NCBI GenBank assembly: GCA_949316235.1
Contig: OX438760.1
Location: 64,501-128,500, forward strand
Direction: 5' to 3'
Length of the DNA stretch: 64,000 nt
Origin: Oegoconia quadripuncta
Taxonomy: Eukaryota > Arthropoda > Insecta > Lepidoptera > Autostichidae
Shown here: positions 22,000 to 31,317 of the stretch, one piece after another
Layout: the number at the start of each line of letters is the position of its first letter
How positions within the stretch are numbered: position 1 is the first letter of the stretch
Program-made: the position numbers and the translations under genes
The notes under the pieces: generated by a model
What the model was told of the DNA's origin: nothing
The model's input: only the letters and a program-made list of their open reading frames with translations
The model's database searches: none

Positions 22000-22386
22000 C
22001 GTCGGGAGCCGGGCGGCGCCGGTCCGGCCGCTCCGCCGGCCCGCCCGGCTCGCCCGCAAGTATCGTTCGAAGTCGACCCGGCGCCGGGCCGGGACCGGTA
22101 CGGCAGCCTGCCGCGCCGCAAGTCGTCGCACTACGACGGCTTCCGGCGGGACGTGCCGGCGCGCCGGTCGGCCGGCGCCGGGTCGGACCGGTGCGTGGAG
22201 TACTTCGTGCCCCGCAGTCTCAGCGAGTTCGACCTGAGCGCGACCGGCGACCTGTTCGACCTGACGCTGAGCACCCGGCGTGCCGGACGGCCGCGCGATA
22301 AGATGGTGACGTTCGAGGACGACCGGCCGCCGCCGGCCGGCCCCGGTCCGGGTGTCGGCCCGCTCGCCGATGACGTGTTCATGTGA
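22000..22386 (+). CDS. In-frame extension of the K2P C-terminal tail beyond the TGA
   Basis: In the same frame as exon 4, the sequence stays open for 128 codons after the TGA and ends at TGA 22384-22386, with AATAAA at 22439. The translation includes RYGSLPRRKSSHYDGF, then CVEYFVPRSLSEFDLS (about residue 441 onward, counting the stop as 374), then DKMVTFEDD, and ends in DDVFM. VPRSLSEF and the MVTFED block resemble C-tail segments I recall from insect K2P channels; this needs alignment. It would give a 502-residue protein if the TGA is read through, edited, or a sequence error. No GT/AG pair with matching phase removes the stop. The stop context is TGA-C, the leakier type. Confidence 0.6.
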   Translation, partial: RREPGGAGPAAPPARPARPQVSFEVDPAPGRDRYGSLPRRKSSHYDGFRRDVPARRSAGAGSDRCVEYFVPRSLSEFDLSATGDLFDLTLSTRRAGRPRDKMVTFEDDRPPPAGPGPGVGPLADDVFM

Positions 22387-22438
22387 CGATGTCTTGTTTT
22401 CACGGATAAAGTTAAAAGTTCGGACATAATTTGTTACT

Positions 22439-22444
22439 TAATAA
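22439..22444 (+). terminator. K2P polyadenylation signal AATAAA
   Basis: Canonical AATAAA, 53 bp after the final stop codon, at the point where the composition drops from GC-rich to AT-rich. Confidence 0.75.
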
Positions 22445-23042
22445 AATATGAAATTTTATTATATCTTTGTTGTGGTCATTTACGTTCCACGGAGTGTCTC
22501 AGGTGAACCAGTGCAACAACCATTAGTCATAAGTGCTCAGAGTGACAACACATCGGACAATCTAAGTCATTATAAATGGAATCACGTTGTCGTAGCGAAG
22601 GACGAAATGTCAGAACAAAAATTATACACAACACAAGATAGATCGTATCACTGGTGAATTGCAAAGTAATTTAGATGTACTTCTGCTGCCGAGTTGAGAG
22701 TTGGTTCGGGAGAGTTCCGCCGATGAGAATGACGACGGAAAGAAGGGCTCATCAGAACACTACCGGTCCCGGATGTCTGTCTGTCCGGTGAGACTCAAAC
22801 GGTGGAAATAAACTCTCTAAACTAAACGAACATATCGACTAAATCTATGATACATATTATTTCTTAAATCCTATCCAAAAATATTATCGAGAACTAAGAT
22901 AATGTTTTTGGCAGAATTCCAAAAATTCCCATCAATGGAGAAGAAGGTCAGCAGCGATTATTGGAGTTATTTCAAAAATTTTATCAACACTATGTTTCTT
23001 TTATACATTAACGGTCTTATTCATAAATATTTACAAACGCTT
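22445..23042. other. Downstream flank of the K2P gene
   Basis: AT-rich sequence. A 69-codon frame at 22448-22657 begins with a hydrophobic stretch (FYYIFVVVIYVPRSVSGEP) that looks like a signal peptide, but it has no recognised family and lies within the likely 3' end region. Left unassigned. Confidence 0.35.
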
Positions 23043-23300
23043 TATTTTTTTTATTTTTTTTATGCACGACGGGTTTGTACTTGACCTCAATCACACCTGA
23101 TGTTAAGTGAAGATGAGGTCGAAGGTAGAAACGTACTGACCCGGAATCCCCAACACATTTGGGGGACTGGCTATCTTATCTCTGACAACCGGAACACAAC
23201 AATGCTATTAACATTGTTGCTTGGCGGCAGATTTAGATAAGATGGTGGTAGCTATATATAATATAGTATATTTAAAATGCCCTACAACCAACCAACTTTC
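23043..23300 (-). repeat. SINE family A, truncated (head missing)
   Basis: Minus orientation, starting with the T-rich tail and ATGCACGACGGGTT. The body blocks CACACCTGATGTTAAGTGAA, CCAACACATTTGGGGGACTG and ACCGGAACACAACAATGC follow. It ends at CCCTACAACCAACC without the tRNA-like head. Confidence 0.9.
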
Positions 23301-23493
23301 GTTACGTTATTTACGTTACGACATTTCCTTATGAACGGCAGAGACAAAACATACTTTAACTAAATCAGGCTTATAAAGCGTTTGTAAATTTTTATGAATA
23401 AGAGGGTTACTATTTACCTAGTTATCAAGGTCAGCTTTAAAATCTAGTGGCGATAGTACATGAATGCAAGGGTAGGTACTAGTATATGTATAT

Positions 23494-23620
23494 ACCTAAT
23501 GAGCTTTTTTAACATAAGGAAAAAAATAGGCCAGATTAGGTAAGTGAAATAGAATTTATTGGCATAGCTAGTTTGATTTTTTTTTTTCAAAATCACTATT
23601 GAATAACGCGTTGTGTCATT
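23494..23620 (+). repeat. MITE family of 29602, 5' half
   Basis: Carries CTAATGAGCTTTTTTAAC, AGGTAAGTGAAATAGAA and TATTGGCATAGCTAGTTT, matching the left arms of the elements at 29602 and 56600. The right arm is absent. Confidence 0.7.
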
Positions 23621-24055
23621 TCCACGTAATTATATCGTTAAATTAATAGGATAGGACGTATAATCATGCATATGCAGTAGGTATACGTGTAAATTTGTGC
23701 ACTGTAGGTATTACTCTCTGGGGTGAATGATGCAATTAATTACTGTATGTTATAGTAATAGAATGCCTCAATGGATCACCTGATGAATATTAACTACTGC
23801 AGCGCCGTGTGTTTGAGGGGACACATGGACAGACCGACATAAACAGGGTGTTTATTTGTATAAAGGAATATACACACAATAGATTTAATTTTATAAAAAA
23901 AAGTAGCCAAATAATATGTGCGTTCAACAGTGCCTTATGTTTATCCAAATATTATGTAACGCGAGATTCAGATTCATGTTTTTGCAAATTCATAAAAAAA
24001 TATTTCTTTACACGTATCGGATAACAATCATAATACTATACTATATAAACGAGTT
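23621..24055. other. Intergenic, nothing recognised
   Basis: AT-rich. The open frame at 23809-24024 has no domain. Confidence 0.4.
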
Positions 24056-24059
24056 AGCG

Positions 24060-24160
24060 CTGGACTTCAATCACACCTGATGTTAAGTAAAGATGAGGTC
24101 GAAGGTGGAAGCGTACAGGACCCTGAAATCCCATCTTATTTGGGGGACTCCGCCATACGC
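24060..24160 (-). repeat. SINE family A, short 3' fragment
   Basis: TTCAATCACACCTGATGTTA, GATGAGGTCGAAGGTGGAAG and CATCTTATTTGGGGGACT match the tail half of the family. The rest is absent. Confidence 0.85.
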
Positions 24161-24309
24161 CATATGCGCCACTGCAGCACGAACATACTTTTTGTAATTT
24201 TATACTGTCTGTTTTTATACCCATGTTTTGTAAAATGCAAACTTGCGTGCCACTTTAGCAAAAGTGCCCACTTACTACATACTGACTTACAGAGGTTTAG
24301 CTACCTTTA

Positions 24310-24490
24310 TTTAATCAATCAATCAAATACGCTTTTTTGTTTAAATAAGGAAAGGCTGGAGAAACAAATAAACGTTGATCTTATTTTATATGCACCGGCA
24401 AGCGCAGCGTAGGACATCAATCCCCAAGATGGACGATCGGTCGCTCTGGAAATCTATGTTCAGTAGTGGACGTCCTGCGGTTAAATAACC
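24310..24490. repeat. LINE tails: AATC-tailed piece and an RTE-type piece
   Basis: About 24312-24356 matches the (AATC)n-tailed sequence also at 4150 and 50381. About 24405-24490 holds an RTE-like 3' end (AGTAGTGGACGTCCTGCGGT). Confidence 0.5.
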
Positions 24491-24646
24491 CTCTTACACT
24501 CGTTAATATTTTGTAAACAACAACACCACTCCATTACACCTCTGTCTACTCTACAATGGCATAATAACAAAGAATGTTCATGAACTTATAACACAGTTTT
24601 TTAGTGTTATTCGATGAAATCATATCTCTCGAGGGTTTTCAATTTT

Positions 24647-24978
24647 TTTTTATGCACAACGGGTTACCACTTTTCCTCAATCACACCTGATGTTAAGTGA
24701 AGGTGAGGCCGAAGGTGGAAGCGTACTGACCCGGAAACCCTATCTTATTTGGGGAACTGGCTATCTTATCTTTGACAACCGGAACACAACAATGCTATTA
24801 ACATTGCTGTTTGGTGGCAGGTTTAAATAAGATAGTGGTAGCTAGTCAGGAGGACATTTAAAATGCCCTACCACCAACCAAACAAAGTACTAAATATGTA
24901 CCCCGCTGGGGATCGAAACCCCGACCTCCGATTCGTAAACCCTATGTTATTTATATTGAGCAACGGAGGCCGTTAATT
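24647..24978 (-). repeat. tRNA-derived SINE family A, full-length
   Basis: Minus orientation from the T-rich tail to the head. The tRNA-like head is seen as CCCGCTGGGGATCGAAACCC (degenerate B box) and TTGAGCAACGGAGG (A-box region). About 330 bp. Its small head mutations suggest moderate age. Confidence 0.93.
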
Positions 24979-25304
24979 ATTTGATATTAAAGATTAAACT
25001 CGAGTATCGGTTTTCCGCCATGTTTGATGGAAATCAGTTAAACTGTTTCGGAGATATTTGGCTTTTAACATACTTGGTTTCTGGATGAGATAATCATTTA
25101 TTTCCTTCGGGATTTTTTAATTTTCGATTTATAGTTATTTATGTGCTCGAGGTCAAAAAAAGAATAGACTAAATTTACCTTCAAAGTGTGCCAAGCGAAT
25201 GTACCCCACTGCCTCACTATAAGCTATTTCACTGGCCTTCTACTAAAATAATAAAACAAAGCCCAATGATGCATGATAACTGAGGCCGTAGTTCTTTACT
25301 CATG

Positions 25305-25450
25305 TCGCCGTAGCGCCTGCGAGCGTGTAGCGATGGAACACCCACAAAATATTTTAGTATTCACGCGCTGTCGGCGCTGAGCTACGGCCCGCGTAGCCAT
25401 ATGCTACGGCGCTACGAGAAACGTACCGACGTAAGTTATTGCTACGAAAC
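25305..25450. repeat. Cluster of GTAGCG/CGCTAC inverted motifs
   Basis: Motifs such as CCGTAGCGCC, GTGTAGCGATG, GAGCTACGGCC, CGCGTAGCC, ATGCTACGGCGCTACG occur in both orientations within 145 bp and can pair with one another. It may be the remnant of a hAT-like or foldback element; the class is not established. Confidence 0.4.
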
Positions 25451-25581
25451 CGTTATGTTTACTGCACTCATGTGAATTATTTGGACGGCAAAAAGTATAT
25501 GTAATTGCATACATTTTTAAAGTACTATGTGGATCTGTTTGACAAATGGTTATGGAGAAATAGTAATAATTTATTAATTGC

Positions 25582-25779
25582 TAGCTTTCCGCCCGCGGCT
25601 TCGCGTTTGTGGAATAACTTTATCACGGAAATTTATTTATCCCGCGAGAACTAATTACTTTATCGGTATAAAAAATATTCTATATTTTAATTCAGAGTAT
25701 GTTCCACCTATATACTAAATTTCATCCAAATCAAATTTGATTGAGCAAAAAACAAATAAGCAATCAAACATCCAAACTT
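25582..25779 (-). mobile_element. Helitron-like non-autonomous element (family E)
   Basis: Begins GCTAGCTTTCCGCCCGCGGC, the reverse complement of the GC hairpin plus CTAG end typical of Helitrons. Family blocks run to GCAATCAAACATCCAAACTT. About 200 bp with no coding capacity. Confidence 0.8.
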
Positions 25780-26032
25780 AGTACTCGGTATGATTAATGG
25801 CAGGTGTACGAGCACGCTGTACATTATTTTTATGGCGACTGTACGCCCGCATTTCCATGTGTACATATAGTAGTACAATAAAGATGCTCGTCAGTGACGG
25901 ATGTACAGTGGTTTTTCTAATACAATTATCCGCGTTGGCTAACATAACGTAACATACAACTGCTAACATATTATACTATACAATTTTAAGAGGTGTGAGG
26001 TCTGCTAGAATAGTTTAATTTTTAAAATCTTG

Positions 26033-26195
26033 GCCTGGCTAGCTACCATTAGCTTATCTAAGTCTGCTTCAAAGCATCATTGTTGTTTTCCGGCTGTTTA
26101 AGATACTAAAGCCAGTACCTCAAATAAGTAGAAGTTGCCGGATGAGCGCGCTTCCACCTTCGCGCTCATCTTTGCTTAACGTCACATGGGATTGT
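26033..26195 (+). repeat. SINE family A, decayed copy
   Basis: TGGCCTGGCTAGCTACCATT, TTGTTTTCCGGCTGTTTAAG and GCTTCCACCTTCGCGCTCAT follow the family order with many substitutions. Confidence 0.75.
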
Positions 26196-26281
26196 CATCA
26201 GTAAGATTGTAATAATGGTATTATTACCCCAATAAAATTAAGTATAAATTGTAAAATTATAGTCGTTAGGCACCTGTCTAG

Positions 26282-26950
26282 TATATATAAATAAATAACT
26301 ATGCGGCATCTAATAACAGCGCCATCTAATTCCAAACGAAGCTACTAGACTTGTGTAATAGTTGATGTACTACAAAAATATTTTTTTTTGTTAATAATAA
26401 TAAAGACATACGAGTATAAACGAAACATAGGACCTGTCCCAGAGAATTCCAGAGTGACCGGTTGAAAGCTGCCTACATCAAGCGATCACGTCAAAGATGG
26501 CAAAAATATTGTATAATTTTGTAATCCATAGTTTAAAGCTAAGAAATAGGCATAGTTTAGATTAATAGTCTACCCCAAATTGTTTCCACCCATGAGGCTG
26601 GCATAAGTACAATGCACTTCTAAGCCTCGTTAAAATAAAAGAAATAAAAAAAAATAAAAAAATCAAGCGATTTCTCGCAATCTTCATCGTTCGTCCACCT
26701 TGTGAGTGCACGTTCTACACTACGCTTGTCGGTGCGTGGTCTCCACTCGAGAACTTTAAAGCCCCATCGGCCGTTAGTTCTTCGAGCTATGTGAGATAAA
26801 AGAAACACATTCACAACTCGGGTACACGTGTCCGTACTCATTATACAAATATACGCTCCTTGAAGGATTCGAACCCGCAAACTTTTATTATAGCAGTCAG
26901 CCTGACGTTCTAATTCAAATTCTAACCACTTTCCCAAACAGCTCGTCATC
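26282..26950 (-). repeat. SINE family C split by a LINE insertion
   Basis: The SINE-C tail half occupies about 26282-26415 and the head half about 26797-26950, including the B-box strand GGATTCGAACCC. Between them lies an RTE-type fragment (minus; CGTTCGTCCACCTTGTGAG, CCCATCGGCCGTTAGTTC). The junctions share an AAA-GAAACA sequence that may be the target-site duplication. Confidence 0.7.
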
Positions 26951-27211
26951 AGCTTCACAAAAATAAAAAGCCGTTGTACTCAAACTCTGTATCACCTTTT
27001 TGTACAATAAAGCGTTTACAAAACACAAAATCCTAGTCAACATTGAGTATCGATGAGTAGCATCGTCTTTGGTACGGATCTCATAAAACAGACGAATGTC
27101 AACGGCGAGGCTGCTCCATACTATTAGGGTACATCCTACAACGACACAACGGTATCAACATGAGAACGGAGACGGAATGTGTTGCCGCTAGGAATCCATC
27201 ACGCAAACCAC

Positions 27212-27290
27212 GTTACATAGATGTATCTATCCTCATAGATGTATCTATCCTCATAGATGTATCTATCCTCATAGATGTATCTATCCTCAT
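27212..27290. repeat. 18-bp tandem repeat, about 4 copies
   Basis: The unit ATAGATGTATCTATCCTC repeats four times. Because 18 is a multiple of three it gives a repeating EDRYIY peptide on the minus strand, but the frame has no other support. Confidence 0.9.
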
Positions 27291-27497
27291 ACTTCAACAA
27301 CGCTAACTCACACAAATTAGACTGCTGGAGCACAGCCACAGAGTTCCATTTGCATAACCTCCTCTCAGTAGCAGAGGGTGTGAACGCTAACATACGTCAT
27401 AGATACTGTTACAATAGCTTTAACTGATTCCTTTACTAGGGCTGGCACTAATCGAGAGCTTATTATCTTGTGTCCTATATGAAATGTCCGTCTTTAA

Positions 27498-27728
27498 ATA
27501 AACATTTCGGACACTTATACCAATCATCTAGTCCCAAACTAAGCAAAGATTGTATTACGACTAGTAGATAAGGGATAAGCTTATATAAATATTTATATAA
27601 ACATTCAAGACACGGGATAAATCTCGTATTCATGATATAGACATATTTTACTCCTTGCGGGATTTGAACCTGTACCCGTTGGATTCGTCGGCAGGGTCAC
27701 TACCCCCTACACCAATTCTACAATGACC
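27498..27728 (-). repeat. tRNA-derived SINE family B, copy 1
   Basis: Blocks CATTTCGGACACTTATACCA and CCCAAACTAAGCAAAG, then a degenerate B-box strand (GGGATTTGAACC) and CACTACCCCCTACACCAAT. The order is the same as at 30045, 57490 and 62110. Confidence 0.85.
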
Positions 27729-27984
27729 TATAAAACTTGAAATAACAATTTAAGCATTGAAATAAACAAATAATGAAACCCGTCTCAAAAAAAAGAAAAG
27801 ATACAAGACATACATCAATTTATTTAGGCCAGTGTCCGAGGTCTCCATATTCGAGAGCTTGCTTGTGTTAGTAGTCCCGCTTTCCCACATTATATATTGA
27901 TGTGAATTTGTTTATGCGACCTCCGTCACCGGGTTAAATTAATTGAGATATTTCGTTTTGTTTTTGATTTTTTTTATATCTTTT

Positions 27985-28205
27985 AGAATTTTATTTAGAT
28001 ATTTATTTAGTATTTTGCAGACGCCATGTTGAATTTCTAACAATAAAAAGTATTCTATTATACTCTGGAGATCATGTCGAATCTAAAGCCTGCTGTACTT
28101 CAAAGATGGTTAAGCATTTTAGGCTTGAAGAGGTACATAGTTTACATGTTATGTGCTTAAGTATTTACATTAGAAAAACATTACCCTACTTCCTGGGGAC
28201 TGTGG
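27985..28205 (+). repeat. Dispersed repeat family G, copy 3
   Basis: GACGCCATGTTGAATTTC, ACTCTGGAGATCATGTCGAA, AAGATGGTTAAGCATTTTAG and AAAAACATTACCCTACTTCC follow the family order. Confidence 0.7.
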
Positions 28206-29445
28206 CATTTTAGGTTTAAAATATGCGTTTAAAAAGTGTATACAAGTGTACATAGGGTATGTACACTAATCCTAAAATGCCACGGTAACGTGAACTGGCT
28301 TCAAATCATGTGCATTAGTTGGCAAATTTTCAAAAAAATTAACACACTAAGACAAATCTGCTTGCAGTTACATGCAACCTTCCAAAGATAAACCCAATGA
28401 GATTGGCCCGTGATGTGAGACAGGGCGAGATGAGATCAGTGAGTACACGCGACGTAACGCCGACTTTATGATGGCCGTTACGCGGCGTCGGGGCTCGATA
28501 CTAATGTGTAATATTACGCACTCACTACACATACATATATGTATAAATACGTACGTACATAGGCATGGACCCTGTAACGATTCGGGAGCAGTCCCGTGAG
28601 ACGATTCTCTTGTATGTAAGTGATTCAGTAAGTATACTCGTACAATTGGGTAGAGGCTAACGTCAATTAAACTTGGATATTATGTAAAAATTAGGGCAAA
28701 GATGGAAACGACTTATTCAGAGTGTTAAAATTATTGAAGAGACCCGCTATCTTACTTTATATTGTAGTGATACTTGGCAAGATAAACAATTAAATATGAT
28801 CATCTGCAAATCAAAAACGGAATTCAACTACTGCATCTGCAGTTCGATAGAGTCCAAAAAAATTGCAAAAAAATTTTAACAGTCTAGGACGTAGGCTTGC
28901 ATCCAATTAGGCTTTACTGAAAAACAGGTTGTAGAATATACCTATGATGCCGCACGCCGAGCTGGATACCATTTTGGCTTCACTTTTGCAGCGTCGGCAA
29001 ATGGGTACAAAATTGTCTTCCCTTTTTATTCGTGTTTGTGTTGCCTATATCTTATTTGTGCGATGAGCACTGATGAGATACAATTTCCCAAACACATAAA
29101 CACAAGCATCAATTCAATCCGGCAATAGCTGCCTTATGGTCCTGCATTTATTACATCCGACATTCAGGTAACGACCGTGGACGAATACATTCCCACTTTA
29201 CGGTCAGATTTACGACCACGTGGTACCCCCTCCCCCCTCCGCTCCTCACTGTGGGAAAAAGTCGCGTAACGTCGGGAGGCAGTTGTTCCCGCGACCGCTG
29301 CGAGGGAAATTGGGATATAGTGGTTGCAACTCACCGAGCGAGCGGATACGAACGGTAAATGGTATTGCGTGCAGATTTATGAGTATCATTGCATTTGCCG
29401 GAATTGTGTAGGAAGTGTGGTGGTACCTAGACATTTCACGTTAGG
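28206..29445. other. Intergenic, nothing recognised
   Basis: No gene supported. The overlapping frames at 29220-29434 are on opposite strands and carry no domain. Confidence 0.4.
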
Positions 29446-29449
29446 GATG

Positions 29450-29560
29450 AGGTCAAAGTCAAAGCACATTTATTGTGAATCACAGGTCTTACAAAATCCT
29501 TAGAGCGCTATGTTCCGCCGTAAAGGCATGAAGTGCCTAAAAAGTATATAGGCATGAAAG
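29450..29560 (-). repeat. LINE 3'-end fragment
   Basis: GTCAAAGTCAAAGCACATTT followed by CACAGGTCTTACAAAATCC is typical of the 3' end of a minus-strand non-LTR element with a degenerate (TTTGAC) tail. The class is not resolved. Confidence 0.5.
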
Positions 29561-29601
29561 GTGCTAAAGTGTTGTGAGAAGTATATATCTAAATAGGTAT
29601 A

Positions 29602-29962
29602 CTGGCTGAGATTTTTACCGTAACGAAAAAAATAGGGCATATTAGGTAAGTGAAATAGAAGTCATTGGCATAGGTTTTTTTTTTTTTTTTCAAAACCGTC
29701 ATCGGACCCACGCGCCGGGCGATTGAAATGCGACGGGCGGGATGTACGAAAGTTATTTGGAACTCTTTTCTTCAAGTTTTTTTTTATTTATTTAATTTAA
29801 TGGTGTAATTATGTGGATTAGAATAGACTACAAACCGACCGTCAGATGACATAACACTTTGTTCGATTATGGTTTTAAAAAAAATATTACCTATGCCAAT
29901 ACCTTCTATTTCACGCACCTAACATGCCCTATTTTTTCCTAACGGTAAAAAAACTCATCCGG
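29602..29962. mobile_element. TA-flanked MITE, 361 bp
   Basis: The left arm (CTGGCTGAGATTTTTACCG, then AGGTAAGTGAAATAGAAG, then TTGGCATAG) is repeated inverted at the right (CTATGCCAATACC, CTATTTCACGCACCTAAC, AAACTCATCCGG). TA dinucleotides flank both ends. No coding capacity. Related copies are at 56600-57187 and 23494. Confidence 0.88.
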
Positions 29963-30006
29963 TATAATCCAATCCAAATATATCTAACCTATTATTTCTT
30001 CAAGCC

Positions 30007-30031
30007 CACTACATCTACATCTACATCTACA
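30007..30031. repeat. (CTACAT)n microsatellite
   Basis: Four ACATCT-type hexamers immediately upstream of the SINE-B copy. Confidence 0.8.
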
Positions 30032-30044
30032 TATAATATATAAT

Positions 30045-30270
30045 ATAATATTTCGGACACTTACACCAATCATCCAGTCCCAAACTAAGCAAAGCTTGTG
30101 CTATGGACACTAGATAACGGATAAACATACATAAATATTTATATAAACATCCAAGACTCGGGAACAAATGTTCGTATTCATCACACAAACACTCACCCCT
30201 CGCGGGACTCGAACCCGCAACCGTTGGCCCCGCTGATAGGGTCACTATCCACTACACCAATCGGTCGTCC
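30045..30270 (-). repeat. tRNA-derived SINE family B, copy 2 (well preserved)
   Basis: From TATTTCGGACACTTACACCA to ACTACACCAATCGGTCGTC. The B box is read on the minus strand as GGGTTCGAGTCCCGC. About 225 bp. Confidence 0.93.
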
Positions 30271-30355
30271 ACTAAGGATATAAAGGGTGTAAATCTACAA
30301 TGGAGTGTTGAAAGTCCGGGCATGATACTGAACGTAACACATTACAGTTGGCTTA

Positions 30356-30510
30356 GTAATAACTAATATTTTAAATGCGAAAGTTTTGATGTTTCTTTGT
30401 TTCTTGCTCAATCACGGCGAAACGGATTTGGATGAAATTTGTTATATAGGTAGAACATATCCTGGATTAAAACATAGCATATTTTTTATCCAGCGAGTAG
30501 TTCTAAATTA
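30356..30510 (+). mobile_element. Helitron-like element family E, 5' part
   Basis: AAATGCGAAAGTTTTGATGT, GCTCAATCACGGCGAAACGG and ATCCAGCGAGTAGTTC match the family. The GC-hairpin end is missing. Confidence 0.8.
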
Positions 30511-30559
30511 TTTCAGTTCATGCTAGTAATAAATAAAAAAGATTTCCTAATTTGTGTAA

Positions 30560-30770
30560 AAAGAGGGGTGTTACAAGTTTCACCGCTATGTGTGTTTGTT
30601 TGTCTATGGCACCGTAGCTCTTAAACGGGTGAACCGATTTGGATGCGGATTGTTTTGAAAGCAGATTTTGTAGCGTTGATTCATAGCCATGTTTGATGAA
30701 AATCCGTTAAGCCGTTTCGAAGATTTTTAACGTTTAATATTTAGTTTCGTCTATCTGGACGCTTATCGGG
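30560..30770 (+). repeat. Unclassified interspersed repeat
   Basis: GTTTCACCGCTATGTG, CTCTTAAACGGGTGAACCGA and GCCATGTTTGATGAAAATCC. A weaker relative (CGCCATGTTTGATGGAAATC) lies near 25017-25070. Class unknown. Confidence 0.45.
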
Positions 30771-30774
30771 GGTT

Positions 30775-31200
30775 TACTAAAATTTTCAATTTATATTATT
30801 GGACGTAGTTTTTTGATATTTTTTTATTTAGTTACGGCAATTACTGAATTTAACAATATGCAAAAGGTTCTATAGAAAAATGTTAATGATTTACTGAAAA
30901 AAATTTGTTTGCATTATGAAGAACTGTAGAAGTTATCTGTTTATGATGAGCCAAAGTAAACGAACTCATTATTTCTTCGATATATTTCGTAGAATATATT
31001 TGAATTTCTGAAATAACATAGATATACAATAACATTCTTAAAATAATATAATAACTGGTAAAATGAGCTAGCAATGTAATGTAAGTACCTAGGTACATAG
31101 TAATAGCTAAATGATTACTGAGCTCGTCGGCGGGCTCGAGGAGTTTTACATTTTTACTATAATTGGGTATATTTTATATGTATAGGAAAAATTAAAGAAT
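30775..31200. other. Intergenic, nothing recognised
   Basis: AT-rich, no domain in the small open frames. Confidence 0.4.
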
Positions 31201-31317
31201 AGATTCCCCAAATATTTGGGTATCCGGGTTAGTACGCTACCACCTTCAGCCTCATCTTCACTTAACATCAGGTGTGATTGAGGTGAAGAACTAACCCATT
31301 ATGCATAAAAAAAAAAT
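31201..31317 (+). repeat. SINE family A, 3' fragment
   Basis: CCCCAAATATTTGGGTATCC, ACCTTCAGCCTCATCTTCAC and CACTTAACATCAGGTGTGAT, ending in an A run. Confidence 0.88.

Noticed and set aside
21989..22102. A short intron that would remove the TGA in K2P exon 4
   Set aside because: The candidate GT sites near the stop are phase 0, while the nearby AG at about 22060 needs another phase. No pair restores the frame.
21601..22427. Open frames of 94-222 codons over K2P exon 4 in other frames
   Set aside because: Low-complexity Arg/Pro/Gly/Ala shadows of the true frame. They have no domains.
22448..22657. Small secreted peptide gene after K2P
   Set aside because: The start lies almost on the K2P polyadenylation signal. 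The hydrophobic start is expected from AT-rich sequence, and no family is recognised. Left as a note only.
27199..27393. Repeat protein with an EDRYIY unit
   Set aside because: Product of an 18-bp tandem repeat in a short frame with no start context, domain or neighbours.
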